Assembly (NCBI GenBank): GCA_017416735.1
Contig: JAFQBF010000059.1
Coordinates: forward strand, 1 to 37,761
Origin: Bacteroidaceae bacterium
GTDB taxonomy: Bacteria > Bacteroidota > Bacteroidia > Bacteroidales > Bacteroidaceae
Reading direction: 5' to 3'
Length of the DNA stretch: 37,761 bases
Part shown: one piece after another, positions 8,096 through 16,950 of the stretch
Layout: every line of letters begins with the position of its first letter
Numbering within the stretch: position 1 is the stretch's first letter
Notes under the pieces: model-generated
What the model saw: the letters and a program-made list of their open reading frames with translations, nothing else
Told to the model about the DNA's origin: nothing
The model's database searches: none
Translations under genes and position numbers: made by a program

Positions 8096-10234
8096 TTAGA
8101 AATACAAGTAACGGTCATCCTTCACATTAGCGCGTTCATACAAGTCGTTGATGAATGTGCTTGCATAGCGAGTTGACATCATAGACAAGGTCGATTCTTC
8201 TGCCTTGGCATCGAATTCTTCAGCATTGTTTTCCTTGTTGATAACTTGCATTACATAAACACCGGCATTACCCTTGATAGGAGCACTTACCTTGTTGAGC
8301 TCGCTCTTGCTGGCAACGGCACCCAAAACAGGTTCGCTGGCACGAGTTACACCTACGTAAGTAGGAGCACCGAATGTGATGTGCTTGATGGTGTCGTTTA
8401 CAGCATTAGCCATAGCCTTTGCCTGGTCGATGCTTGTTACACCCTTCATTTCAGCCATAATCTTTTCAGCCTTCTTGTCGCGGAGAATTTCCATTCTCAA
8501 CATATCGGCAACAGTGTTGATGTTGCGGTAGCCTGCAGGATTTACCTTCTCGAGAGCAACTACCATCATGTGGTCGTTTTCGCCACATTCGTACAACGGA
8601 GATACTTCACCTTCGCTGGCTTCGAAAATCCACTTCAAGGCTTCGCGTGTGTTTTTCACACCACCTACATAGTGTTCGTTGTTGCGGAAGTCGGCACGTT
8701 CCAACAAACGGTAACCGCTGTTTTCTGCATTTTCAACCAACTTGTCCAAAGTAGTGTTCTGAGCTACGAACTGGCTGAAGTCATTGTATGCCTTGTTGTA
8801 TGTTTCCTTGCTGAATTCTACCGGACGCTTGATAACTGCAATCTGATATTTGTCCTTTACAGCCTTCTTGTCCAAAACTTGGAGAATGATATTCATTTGA
8901 CCCAACTCGAGGTTAGTCAATTCATTCTTCTTGCCATAAACCAAAGCCTTGATGTACTTGGCATTGTCTGCATCCAAAGTTGCACCTTCGTAATTGCGGG
9001 CAGTCATCCAAGCGTTTTCGCCTGTCTGGCCATATACCTTAGCAATTTCTACAAAGTCTGCACCACCCTTCAAAGCTGTATAGATGCTGTCTGCCAAAGT
9101 CTTGGTCTTGTCTGCAGTTTCAGCATACACCTGAATCTGACGGAACTGGATAGAGTCTGCGAGAGCTTCCTTCTTCAATACTTGCATAGCATTGTAAGAA
9201 TCATCGGCCTGATTGTAATAAGGACCGTAAACTTCACCAATCTTCACAGAGTCGATGCGTGTTGCGATATCTGAAGGATATACTGCCTTGTTGATAGCTA
9301 CTTCTGTGAAAGGTACTACAGAACCGGTTGTGCGGATGAAGGCTGCCATTTCTGTAGCTGATGCCAATTGGTTGGCATATTCGGTTACTTCGTTCAGGAC
9401 TTCTGCACGGTCGGCTTCCGATGGAGTTACCAATACATCGATGTACTTGATGTCGCGAGTTTCCATCAACTGCTTGTACATGGCTTTGTTCTTGTTGTAA
9501 AGAGCCTTGATTTCTTCGTTGCTCACAGTTACAGTAGAGTCGGCTACTGAAGAATAAGGAATGGCAGCCAACAATACGTCTGTTTGCTGTGTGCGTGCTG
9601 CAAATGCGTCTTCAGCTGCAACAGGGTTAGAAATCAATGACTTTGCAATCAAGCTGTTGTACTTGTCAGCCAACAAAGATTGCTTCAAGGTCTTTTCAAT
9701 GAACTTCCAGAATGCTCCCATTTGCTGGTAGTATTCTACATACTGTGCAGGGAGTTGGTTAGCTGTCTGACCCAAGTTGGCATATTCTACCAAGAACTGT
9801 TTCAATACATCCTTGTCGAAAGCACCAGTCTGTGGGTTGCGGAACGGTGTCTGCAACAACAATGGGTGAACACCCTGTTCGATGACATCCTGAATTTCAG
9901 CATCGCTGACAGTCAAACCCAATTTTTCAGCTTCTGCTTCAATCAACTTGTTGTTGATATATGATTGCCATACCTGATCCTTTACTTGAGTCAACTGGTC
10001 ATCGTTCAATGCTGATGCACCTTGAGTCATTTTGATTACTTCGGTGTATTCATCCACCAATGTTTGATAATCTTGAGCAGAAACGGCTTCTCCGTTCACT
10101 TCTCCAATGTCTTGGCGGCCCTGATGCGGTTGGATAGCTTTCCAAGCGTCACCTGCAACGAAAGCAAAAAGGGCAATACCAATGACAGCGACCAAAAGTG
10201 GTCCTCTGTTTCTGATTTTTTGTAATGTTGCCAT
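8096..10234 (-). CDS. ppiD: PpiD/SurA-type membrane-anchored peptidylprolyl isomerase
   Basis: This 712-residue protein starts at ATG 10234. A short basic N-terminus and one membrane helix (about residues 13-29, LLVAVIGIALFAFVAG) anchor a large periplasmic part, the layout of PpiD. Next comes a SurA-N-like helical domain (IGEVNGEAVSAQDYQTLVDEY; DAEIQDVIEQGVHPLL) and then two parvulin-like segments, around residues 240-480 and from about 525 on. The family is known to help newly exported proteins fold at the SecYEG exit. It is the last gene of the coaX operon but a 103-bp gap with a weak TATCTTCG box precedes it, so an internal promoter is possible. The catalytic parvulin residues cannot be checked by eye, and it may act as a chaperone only. 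Confidence 0.85.
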   Translation of the reverse strand: MATLQKIRNRGPLLVAVIGIALFAFVAGDAWKAIQPHQGRQDIGEVNGEAVSAQDYQTLVDEYTEVIKMTQGASALNDDQLTQVKDQVWQSYINNKLIEAEAEKLGLTVSDAEIQDVIEQGVHPLLLQTPFRNPQTGAFDKDVLKQFLVEYANLGQTANQLPAQYVEYYQQMGAFWKFIEKTLKQSLLADKYNSLIAKSLISNPVAAEDAFAARTQQTDVLLAAIPYSSVADSTVTVSNEEIKALYNKNKAMYKQLMETRDIKYIDVLVTPSEADRAEVLNEVTEYANQLASATEMAAFIRTTGSVVPFTEVAINKAVYPSDIATRIDSVKIGEVYGPYYNQADDSYNAMQVLKKEALADSIQFRQIQVYAETADKTKTLADSIYTALKGGADFVEIAKVYGQTGENAWMTARNYEGATLDADNAKYIKALVYGKKNELTNLELGQMNIILQVLDKKAVKDKYQIAVIKRPVEFSKETYNKAYNDFSQFVAQNTTLDKLVENAENSGYRLLERADFRNNEHYVGGVKNTREALKWIFEASEGEVSPLYECGENDHMMVVALEKVNPAGYRNINTVADMLRMEILRDKKAEKIMAEMKGVTSIDQAKAMANAVNDTIKHITFGAPTYVGVTRASEPVLGAVASKSELNKVSAPIKGNAGVYVMQVINKENNAEEFDAKAEESTLSMMSTRYASTFINDLYERANVKDDRYLYF

Positions 10235-10337
10235 TTATTTTACTATTTTTTGTTTATTGTTTTCTTAAGTTTGCATTTTAGCGCACGAAGATACAAAAAA
10301 TGCGGCTTATAATCTATTTTATAGTGAAAAAAATGCG

Positions 10338-11597
10338 TTATTCATTCACTTTTAGTCTGATTAGCTCGATTTTTGTGGCTGTTACCTTTATAATACGGAA
10401 CTGGAATTTATCAAGGGTAATGATTTCGTGTGCTTTGGGGAAACTTTGATATTGATGAAGAATCAGCCCACCGATTGTTTGGTATTCGTCACTTTCCGGA
10501 AGGTCGAGCGAAAAGAGCTCGTTTGCCTTTTCAATGTCCAGACGTCCGGACAGGACATATTCGTTGTTACCTACCGATTTGGCCACGTACGTAGTGGTAT
10601 CGTGTTCATCTTCTATCTCGCCGAATATCTGTTCTACCAAGTCTTCCAAGGCGACAATGCCGGAAGTGCCTCCGAATTCATCGACGACAACAGCCAATGA
10701 TTTCTTTTGCTGCATAAAAAGTTTCATCAGCTTGTTGGCATTCATTGTTTCGGGCACAAATGGGAGTTGGCGGATACATTTCTTCCAATCTTCGGGTTCG
10801 TTGAACATTTCGGACGAATGGATGTAGCCGATGATGTTGTCGATGTTGTCTTGATAAACAAGTATCTTGCTGATACCTTTCTCAACGAAAAGTTCCATCA
10901 ATTCTTCCATTGAGCTATCTTCTTCTATCGCGATGATTTCGGTACGGGGTACCATACAGTCGCGTATCTTGATGCTGGAGAAGTCGAGTGCATTTTGGAA
11001 AATCTTGACTTCTGTATTGATTTCCTCCTCATTGTCTGAATCTTGGATGCTGCTTTGGATGAAGTGGTCCAAATCTACTTTTGTAAAGGCTTTGTCGCTG
11101 GCTTCCTTATTAATCTTGGTGCCAGTTAAAAAGAGCAATATGCCCGATAATCCGGATGCCAATTTGCTGATGGGATAAAGGATGACATAGCAGATGAAGG
11201 CTGGTATGGCACAAATATTGAGCGTGAAGTTTGGATTTATCTTGAACAATGTCTTGGGGACAAACTCACCTGTCACCAATATAATTAAGGTAGAGATGAT
11301 AGTTTGTGTCAGCACCAGCATGAATTCATTATCTATGTAGCCAGCCAATAGGTTCTGTTCGATGAGTTCGGCCATCAGGATACCATAAATAACCAATGCG
11401 ATGTTGTTTCCTACCAGCATAGTAGAAATGAAATTGTTGGGGTTACGATAGAAAATGGACAAGATGCGTGAAGTGAGGCTCTGTTCGTTGCGGTCCATTT
11501 CAAAGCGTAACTTATTGGAAGAAACAAAGGCAATTTCCATTCCCGAGAAGAAGGCGGAAAAAGCCATTGTGATTAAAATCTGTATAATGATTTCCAT
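10338..11597 (-). CDS. CNNM/CBS/CorC-family membrane protein (GldE/HlyC-like)
   Basis: The 419 residues begin at ATG 11597. The N-terminal half is a CNNM (DUF21) domain with helices at about 5-25, 55-80, 88-110 and 125-155, including FFSGMEIAF and VTGEFVPKTLF. A CBS pair follows (about 200-330; VPRTEIIAIEEDSSMEELMEL, FGGTSGIVALEDLVEQIFG) and a CorC/HlyC C-terminal domain closes the protein. Family members act in Mg or Co ion efflux or homeostasis, and the Bacteroidetes relatives are often named GldE from gliding bacteria. The gene starts 14 bp after lptC and is clearly in the same operon. No haemolytic role should be inferred from the HlyC label. Confidence 0.85.
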   Translation of the reverse strand: MEIIIQILITMAFSAFFSGMEIAFVSSNKLRFEMDRNEQSLTSRILSIFYRNPNNFISTMLVGNNIALVIYGILMAELIEQNLLAGYIDNEFMLVLTQTIISTLIILVTGEFVPKTLFKINPNFTLNICAIPAFICYVILYPISKLASGLSGILLFLTGTKINKEASDKAFTKVDLDHFIQSSIQDSDNEEEINTEVKIFQNALDFSSIKIRDCMVPRTEIIAIEEDSSMEELMELFVEKGISKILVYQDNIDNIIGYIHSSEMFNEPEDWKKCIRQLPFVPETMNANKLMKLFMQQKKSLAVVVDEFGGTSGIVALEDLVEQIFGEIEDEHDTTTYVAKSVGNNEYVLSGRLDIEKANELFSLDLPESDEYQTIGGLILHQYQSFPKAHEIITLDKFQFRIIKVTATKIELIRLKVNE

Positions 11598-11611
11598 GAT
11601 GGTGATAAATA

Positions 11612-12259
11612 TTATCTGTCTTTCTTTATGCTATCGTTCGACAGACTGTCTGTCGGTTGGGGAGGGGTAGCTGGCGCTGTATCCTCAATGGTGAATATAC
11701 CGGTTGTATTCTTGATTTCGTATTCTGTCAACTCTTGGTTGGATTCAAAGCCATATCCGGTGATGGCTTTGTCTTCTTGTTCTATCTGGATGAACTTGTC
11801 GGAATAGATTCTTTTTTTGTTTTCATCCCAATACAGTTGTTGGGTACTGAATTTGTCGCCACGTTGGCTGTGGATTTGTACATTTCCTTTCAGTTCCCAT
11901 AATTTCTTTTTCTCGTAGTAATAAGCAGTATCTGCTTTGATGCTGGCGTCAATATTGAACAGCGTGTCGAATTTTTCCAGATACACGCCTTTTTCAAAAG
12001 CCCAATAGGGTGGGTTCTTCTTGTCGAAGATAGTCCATTCCTCCGTTACGATTTTATAACGGGTGATGCCGGAGTCGGATATTAGGGTCGTAACTCCGAG
12101 CGACGTCATGCTGGGAAGCGTATCATTTTCTGATATGGCATCTGCCAAATTCTTGTTCTTGCCGGAGCAGGCAGAAAATAAAACGAACATAACAGCCACA
12201 AGGGTTGTGGCTGTTATGTTTTTGGATATTAAGTATGTATTAACTCTCTTCAATATCAT
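11612..12259 (-). CDS. lptC: LPS export periplasmic protein LptC
   Basis: The protein has 215 residues from ATG 12259, 3 bp after the TPR gene stop. It has an N-terminal hydrophobic segment ending in FSAC (Cys31), so it is probably a lipoprotein, common for Bacteroidetes LptC. The LptC core is visible as the repeated short beta-jellyroll strands: TRYKIVTEEWTIF, YWAFEKGVYLEKFD, ADTAYYYEKKKLWELKGNV, FSTQQLYWDENKKRIYSDKF and ITGYGFESNQELTEYEIKN. LptC links the LptBFG transporter to the LptA bridge that carries LPS to the outer membrane. The C-terminal tail is Pro/Ser/Asp-rich and unlikely to be folded. Confidence 0.88.
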   Translation of the reverse strand: MILKRVNTYLISKNITATTLVAVMFVLFSACSGKNKNLADAISENDTLPSMTSLGVTTLISDSGITRYKIVTEEWTIFDKKNPPYWAFEKGVYLEKFDTLFNIDASIKADTAYYYEKKKLWELKGNVQIHSQRGDKFSTQQLYWDENKKRIYSDKFIQIEQEDKAITGYGFESNQELTEYEIKNTTGIFTIEDTAPATPPQPTDSLSNDSIKKDR

Positions 12260-12262
12260 ATC

Positions 12263-13621
12263 TTATCTTACAGTAGTGGTTTCGCCAATCCATCCACCGA
12301 TAGTTACAGCTTGACCTTTCTTGATACCGATGAAGAACAAGTCTTCGTCCTTCGGAGTATATGCAGAATAAGTTCTGATTAATTCGTTAGCTTGTTCTTC
12401 TACACTTGGGTCAACGCTCTTAGCCTTCTGCAACTTGTCGATAGCTGCGAAATAAACGCACTTGTTCAAAGCTGCTTCATCACTCCAGTTCGGGCTTGAT
12501 GCATACATCTGTGCAATCAAGATATATGGCTTGCCATTTGCGCCGTTGTACTCGATAGACTTGCGGGCATATTGCTTAGCCTTGCTGAGCTGCTTGTTAC
12601 CATTGAGGATAGTTGCTACTGTATAGCAATAATCAGCCTTTTGGTTCAAATCTTGTTCCAATTCGATAGCATTGTCGAAGTACTGAACACTCTTGTCGAT
12701 ATCACCCTTCTTGTAGTACATAGCACCACAACCGAAGGCTGTTGCTGCAGTCGGTTCGATAGCGTGAGCATATTCTGATGCTGCAAAATATGCTTCAGCT
12801 TCTCTACAGCCCAACTTCTGCATAACTGTGATTACAGACTTCAAGTAATCAATGTTGCTCTTGTTTTCTTCTACCTTCGGAGCATAGATTTGCTGCAAGT
12901 TGTCGCAAGTAGCTACACCACTATTGATGAAGTAAGCATCGATGTTATCCTTTGCTGTTTGGTAGTTCTTCTTGACGTTTTCCTTTTGAGCAGCTTTTAC
13001 AGCTTCATTGGCATAACCAGAAGCAGCGATGTAGTCCTGAACAAGTTGTTCCTTGTGTGCATCGTCTGTCTTGGCCTTGCGAGCAGATACGTCAACGAAT
13101 TCCATCAATACATAGTATGGCAAGTTTTGCTTTTCCAAAGAAACGGCTTCAGCGAAATACTTGTATGCTTCGTTCATGTCCTGACCGCCCATTGACAAAT
13201 AGTCGTGAGCCTTTGCACCCAAAATGTCCCCCTTGGTAGTCTTGTTTCTTCTTGCCAATGCATTCAACTGATCCAAGTATTGGATACGTTGGTCGTGTAC
13301 TTTCATCAACAAGTTGAAGTATTCCTTTTGCTTGGCACCGTCTTTTTCAGCGGCAATCAAGGCACGGAGAATCTTTGCACCGTTGGTGTAGGTACTGATT
13401 TGTGCTACCGGAGCTTCATCGAAAACAGCCTTCCATGCAGGATATGCATCCTTGAAGTTGTTTGTCTTTACATACTCAGTATAAATACTGATGTTCTTGA
13501 TACAGTTGATACTGTCTTGACCATGTCCGTACTGCGAACCGTCTTCCACTCCTTTTTGAGCGAAAACTGCTGTTGCACTTAATGAAAGGGCGAACAGCGC
13601 TGTAACCATCTTTATTCTCAT
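12263..13621 (-). CDS. Periplasmic tetratricopeptide-repeat protein
   Basis: I choose the ATG at 13621 because it is directly followed by a signal peptide (MVTALFALSLSATAVFAQ); an upstream start at 13660 would overlap the barrel gene. The mature protein of about 430 residues is helical. Clear TPR units lie around residues 285-385 (FGCGAMYYKKGDIDKSVQYF, then an ASAKQ-type repeat ending in KQYARKSIEYNGANG). An early region (FKDAYPAWKAVFDEAP) also looks TPR-like. The gene sits between the outer-membrane barrel gene and lptC in a tight operon, which suggests a structural role in envelope assembly; no specific partner can be named. Confidence 0.8.
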   Translation of the reverse strand: MRIKMVTALFALSLSATAVFAQKGVEDGSQYGHGQDSINCIKNISIYTEYVKTNNFKDAYPAWKAVFDEAPVAQISTYTNGAKILRALIAAEKDGAKQKEYFNLLMKVHDQRIQYLDQLNALARRNKTTKGDILGAKAHDYLSMGGQDMNEAYKYFAEAVSLEKQNLPYYVLMEFVDVSARKAKTDDAHKEQLVQDYIAASGYANEAVKAAQKENVKKNYQTAKDNIDAYFINSGVATCDNLQQIYAPKVEENKSNIDYLKSVITVMQKLGCREAEAYFAASEYAHAIEPTAATAFGCGAMYYKKGDIDKSVQYFDNAIELEQDLNQKADYCYTVATILNGNKQLSKAKQYARKSIEYNGANGKPYILIAQMYASSPNWSDEAALNKCVYFAAIDKLQKAKSVDPSVEEQANELIRTYSAYTPKDEDLFFIGIKKGQAVTIGGWIGETTTVR

Positions 13622-13644
13622 TTGTATATCAAATATAGTTATTA

Positions 13645-14922
13645 TTAATTTACTCTCCACTTCATGAACCAGCGTTCGTTGAATGTCAAACCGACGTTGA
13701 TTCTCAAATAATTTTCTTCCAGCATTCCTTTAACCTTCGGACTAACCTTTACATATTGTCCTGATATGTTGAGGAAGGATCTTCCTTGATAAAGGAATAA
13801 CGGCAAACCAAAACCGAAGCTGACTCCGTATTCGCGTGCTCCATCCAGCCCGTTCACTTTTGTATAGGGGTCTGAATAATATGCACCGGCGCGGTATCTG
13901 ATTTTACTGATATAAGTACGTCCTAACGGATTGGGTAGGTATTCTGCTCCAAGAGATATTTTGGAACGGTTCTGGAAGGTTCCTTTCTGATTGTAGAACT
14001 TGACATCACTCCAGTTTTGATGTGTGTAATCCAAACCTACAGTCAAGCGATTGTTATATACATAAGTAGCACCAATCCCCCAAGTGGTAGGCAAACTGAA
14101 TGCATTGCTGACAGAATCTGCCGATTGGCTTTGCATGATTGAATTGCTGTCGTAAGTTTCTTGGTATTTGTATCCGTCACTGTTCATATTGTGTCCAAGG
14201 GAGTAGATTCCACCTAATGTAATGGAATGCTTTTCCTTGAAATTCAGTGTGTATTGCAAACCAAAATCAAGTTTGTAGTCTCTTACTGAAATCTTGTCGG
14301 AACGGACGCTTCTTGTTGCATTGACGTTGTTGAATGTGGTCGATGATGAATGTGTAATGTCTCCGTAAAGGTATGAAAAGTTGGCACCAACTGATAAGTT
14401 GTTGAAAACTTGATAACCCAAACCTAAGAATACTTGTTGAAGGCTACCGTCACCCGTAAAACTGGATAAGGAACTGATAGTATTCCCGTATGGGTCTGTA
14501 GAAATGGTGTTGGTTTTGTTCATATTGTAACCTACGATAGAGTAGGGCAGGAAACCGGCTGTAAAACCCAATCCCTTGAACAAACGGAACTGCATGGCAA
14601 TGTAGTCAATGGTCGAGTTCTTGGCATTGGTCTTGACATTGCCTTCCTTGAAGTTGGCATTCTGCAAAGACATGCCCGCATCCAAAATGAATGTCAACGA
14701 ATCGACAGCCGAATAGGAAGCCGGGTTGGACGCATTGATGTGCAGACCGTTTCTCAAACCGTATGCGATGCCCCCCATCGCCTTGCTGTTCCCGAAACTT
14801 TGGTCGGATAATTGTCCGAATCCATAGCGGGTATAAGGTGAGTTGGAACCGCTTTGTGCTGCAACAGTTGCAGCAACGAGTATGAATAAGCAAAGACTTA
14901 TCAGTTTTTTATAATGCTTCAT
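13645..14922 (-). CDS. Outer-membrane beta-barrel protein (FadL/PorV-like)
   Basis: The 425-residue protein starts at ATG 14922, 14 bp inside the end of coaX. It has a Sec signal peptide ending AATVAAQ. The mature start, [20 protein letters not shown], followed by [11 protein letters not shown] and [17 protein letters not shown], is a pattern I know from FadL/TodX-like and PorV-like Bacteroidetes barrels. The rest alternates amphipathic strands with Gly and aromatic residues and ends in a strand ([15 protein letters not shown]) fit for outer-membrane insertion by BAM. Possible roles are hydrophobic substrate uptake or support of surface protein transport. The overlap with coaX shows co-transcription with the operon. 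Confidence 0.8.
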   Translation of the reverse strand: MKHYKKLISLCLFILVAATVAAQSGSNSPYTRYGFGQLSDQSFGNSKAMGGIAYGLRNGLHINASNPASYSAVDSLTFILDAGMSLQNANFKEGNVKTNAKNSTIDYIAMQFRLFKGLGFTAGFLPYSIVGYNMNKTNTISTDPYGNTISSLSSFTGDGSLQQVFLGLGYQVFNNLSVGANFSYLYGDITHSSSTTFNNVNATRSVRSDKISVRDYKLDFGLQYTLNFKEKHSITLGGIYSLGHNMNSDGYKYQETYDSNSIMQSQSADSVSNAFSLPTTWGIGATYVYNNRLTVGLDYTHQNWSDVKFYNQKGTFQNRSKISLGAEYLPNPLGRTYISKIRYRAGAYYSDPYTKVNGLDGAREYGVSFGFGLPLFLYQGRSFLNISGQYVKVSPKVKGMLEENYLRINVGLTFNERWFMKWRVN

Positions 14923-15637
14923 TGTATTCTAAAATTCTATTTAATCCTTTCAACACTAAGAAACCATCTGCAAAGATGCCACTTTTTACGTTCTCTTCAA
15001 AAGAAAAATCATTTCCGCCCGTTAAAAAAACCAAAAGCGACGGATATTTTTCCCGAAGTTGCTCAATATAGCCTTTAATTTCATGTTCAATACCTCTTAT
15101 GACTCCCGAACGGATGGCCGTTTCCGTCGTTTGTCCATACCCGGGTAATTCTCCCTCAGCTTCCACTAAGGGGAGCTTGTCGGTAAAAGTATGAAGGGCC
15201 TTGAAGCGCATCTCCATACCGGGTGAAATGTTTCCACCTTGATATTGTCCAAATTCATCAACGAAATCATACGTGATGCATGTGCCGGCGTCGATAACCA
15301 ATATCGGTTGGCCGGAACTTTGGGCTTGGGCAGCTATCGCGGCAGCCAGTCTGTCCATACCCAGGGTCTCCGGTGTCTTGTACAAGTTCTTGACCGGCAC
15401 TGGGGTATGGTGTGTGAATTCCATCACAGGAAAGGGAAGCTTGTCGAGTGCTTGCCGTATTTGGCTATTGAGCGTTACGACGGAAGATACAATTCCCTTC
15501 CGGATAGGATATTTGTCACATAATATGGGCAAACCATCCAATGTACGGTTGGAGCAACGGATAGTTTCTACCATCTCTCCTTCGCTGAAGACCGATAGTT
15601 TGGCCGATGTGTTTCCTATGTCGATGATTAAATTCAC
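14909..15637 (-). CDS. coaX: Type III pantothenate kinase
   Basis: CoaX phosphorylates pantothenate in the first step of coenzyme A synthesis. The longest reading uses a TTG at 15661, but GTG at 15637 gives the usual family start [12 protein letters not shown] and 242 residues. A -7-like box at 15659-15666 would place the transcript start after the TTG, which supports the GTG. Motifs seen are the ASKHA phosphate-binding DIGNTSAK near residue 6, [27 protein letters not shown] and [15 protein letters not shown]. The gene opens the operon that continues through the barrel, TPR and LptC genes. Confidence 0.9.
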   Translation of the reverse strand: MNLIIDIGNTSAKLSVFSEGEMVETIRCSNRTLDGLPILCDKYPIRKGIVSSVVTLNSQIRQALDKLPFPVMEFTHHTPVPVKNLYKTPETLGMDRLAAAIAAQAQSSGQPILVIDAGTCITYDFVDEFGQYQGGNISPGMEMRFKALHTFTDKLPLVEAEGELPGYGQTTETAIRSGVIRGIEHEIKGYIEQLREKYPSLLVFLTGGNDFSFEENVKSGIFADGFLVLKGLNRILEYNEAL

Positions 15638-15658
15638 GCTATAATTGCTTTCACTTTG

Positions 15659-15666
15659 CAAAGTAA
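15659..15666 (-). promoter_or_regulatory. Candidate -7 box for the coaX operon
   Basis: On the minus strand the sequence is TTACTTTG, one mismatch from the Bacteroidetes TAnnTTTG. It lies 21 bp before the preferred GTG start of coaX, leaving a short leader. A clear -33 TTTG was not found. Confidence 0.45.
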
Positions 15667-15732
15667 CGCAAAAAAAGAATAGGAAGGGTAATAAATTCGA
15701 TAAAATATGCTGAATTTATTCTATTTTAGGTG

Positions 15733-15740
15733 TATTTTTG
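15733..15740 (+). promoter_or_regulatory. Candidate -7 box for the lnb operon
   Basis: TATTTTTG matches TAnnTTTG exactly and lies 43 bp before the first ATG. The expected -33 TTTG is not obvious. The site is divergent from the coaX promoter within a 146-bp gap. Confidence 0.5.
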
Positions 15741-15783
15741 CACCCGAATGGGCGAAATCCCATCCTTTGATATTATATAATTA

Positions 15784-16950
15784 ATGTATATGAGGACTCT
15801 GTTGTTGCTCTTTCTGTTTCTTGGAATGTTGCCGGTGCGTGCTGCTTCGGCGGACGATGTGCGTGTCAGTTTGCTGACGTGTGCTCCAGGTACCGAAATC
15901 TATGCCTTGTTTGGCCATACGGCCATTCGTTATGAAAATCCTTCCAAACAACAGGATTGGGTTTTCAATTATGGTATGTTCAATTTCCGTGAACCGAATT
16001 TTGTGATGAGGTTTGTGAAGGGGGAGACGGATTATCAGTTGGGAGTTGTTCCATTCAAGCATTTTGAGATGGAATATGCCATGCGTGGTTCGTCTGTCTA
16101 TCAACAGGTGCTGAACTTGACTTCGGAGGAAAAGGCGGAATTGTTCCGTTTGTTGGAAGAAAACTATCATCCTTCGAACCGGGTGTATCGTTATAATTAT
16201 TTTTATGATAATTGTACAACCCGTGCCCGCGATAAGATAGAGCAATGCATTACGGGGAGGGTTGTCTATCCGGACAATCCGGAAGCGGTGACTTACCGGA
16301 GCATTATCCATGAATTTACGGAGGATAGCGAATGGAGTGAGTTGGGCATTGATTTATGCCTCGGTGCGGATGCCGACAAACGTGCAGGCGTTCGTGAACA
16401 AATGTATTCGCCTTTTTATATGAAGGCCTTCGCGAATGGCGCCATGATTCATCGGGAGGATACGATTGTCCCCTTGGTGAAGGAAGAGTTCAAGGTGGTG
16501 AATGCCGTTCGTGAAGAAGAAGCAGGTTTCCCGTTGTCGCCGATGACCTGTTCTTTGCTATTGATGGGTATCGGTTTGGGCATTGTAGTATGGGGAGTTC
16601 GGAAGGGGCAGATTCCTTGGTTATGGGATGCTGCCTTGTTCGGAGCTCAAGGTATAGGAGGCATTGTCATAGCTTTTCTATTCTTTTTCTCAGTGCATCC
16701 TACGGTAGGTTCCAATTGGATGGTTGTTTTGTTTAATCCTATCCCTCTATTGTATTTGCCTGTGATGATTTACAAGGCTTTGAAAAGGGAAAAAGACCTT
16801 TATCACGGAATAAATGCGGCGTGTTTAACATCTTTTATGATATTAATGCCGTTTTTACCGCAAGAATTTAATCCAACGGTGTTACCTTTGGCGCTGATTT
16901 TGTTGTTCACTTCTATAGGACACCTTTATTTATATAGAAAGCACTCATGA
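15784..16950 (+). CDS. lnb: Lipoprotein N-acyltransferase of the Bacteroides Lnb type (DUF4105 domain)
   Basis: The 388-residue protein has a signal peptide (or first helix) at 3-21, then the Lnb N-terminal periplasmic domain (formerly DUF4105). Conserved-looking positions include FGHTAIRY (His45) and YDNCTTRARD (Cys144), the kind of Cys/His pair expected of a thiol acyltransferase. Five membrane helices follow at about 252-272, 283-304, 312-331, 344-359 and 364-384. Lnb is known as the enzyme that adds the third acyl chain to lipoproteins in Bacteroides, which lack Lnt. Location next to secA fits what I recall of B. thetaiotaomicron. The start could equally be the ATG at 15790. The stop overlaps the next gene by ATGA. 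The catalytic residue assignment is mine. Confidence 0.8.
   Translation: MYMRTLLLLFLFLGMLPVRAASADDVRVSLLTCAPGTEIYALFGHTAIRYENPSKQQDWVFNYGMFNFREPNFVMRFVKGETDYQLGVVPFKHFEMEYAMRGSSVYQQVLNLTSEEKAELFRLLEENYHPSNRVYRYNYFYDNCTTRARDKIEQCITGRVVYPDNPEAVTYRSIIHEFTEDSEWSELGIDLCLGADADKRAGVREQMYSPFYMKAFANGAMIHREDTIVPLVKEEFKVVNAVREEEAGFPLSPMTCSLLLMGIGLGIVVWGVRKGQIPWLWDAALFGAQGIGGIVIAFLFFFSVHPTVGSNWMVVLFNPIPLLYLPVMIYKALKREKDLYHGINAACLTSFMILMPFLPQEFNPTVLPLALILLFTSIGHLYLYRKHS

Noticed and set aside
10338..11597. Haemolysin
   Set aside because: The HlyC label is historical; the domains are those of a CNNM/CBS/CorC ion-transport-type protein.
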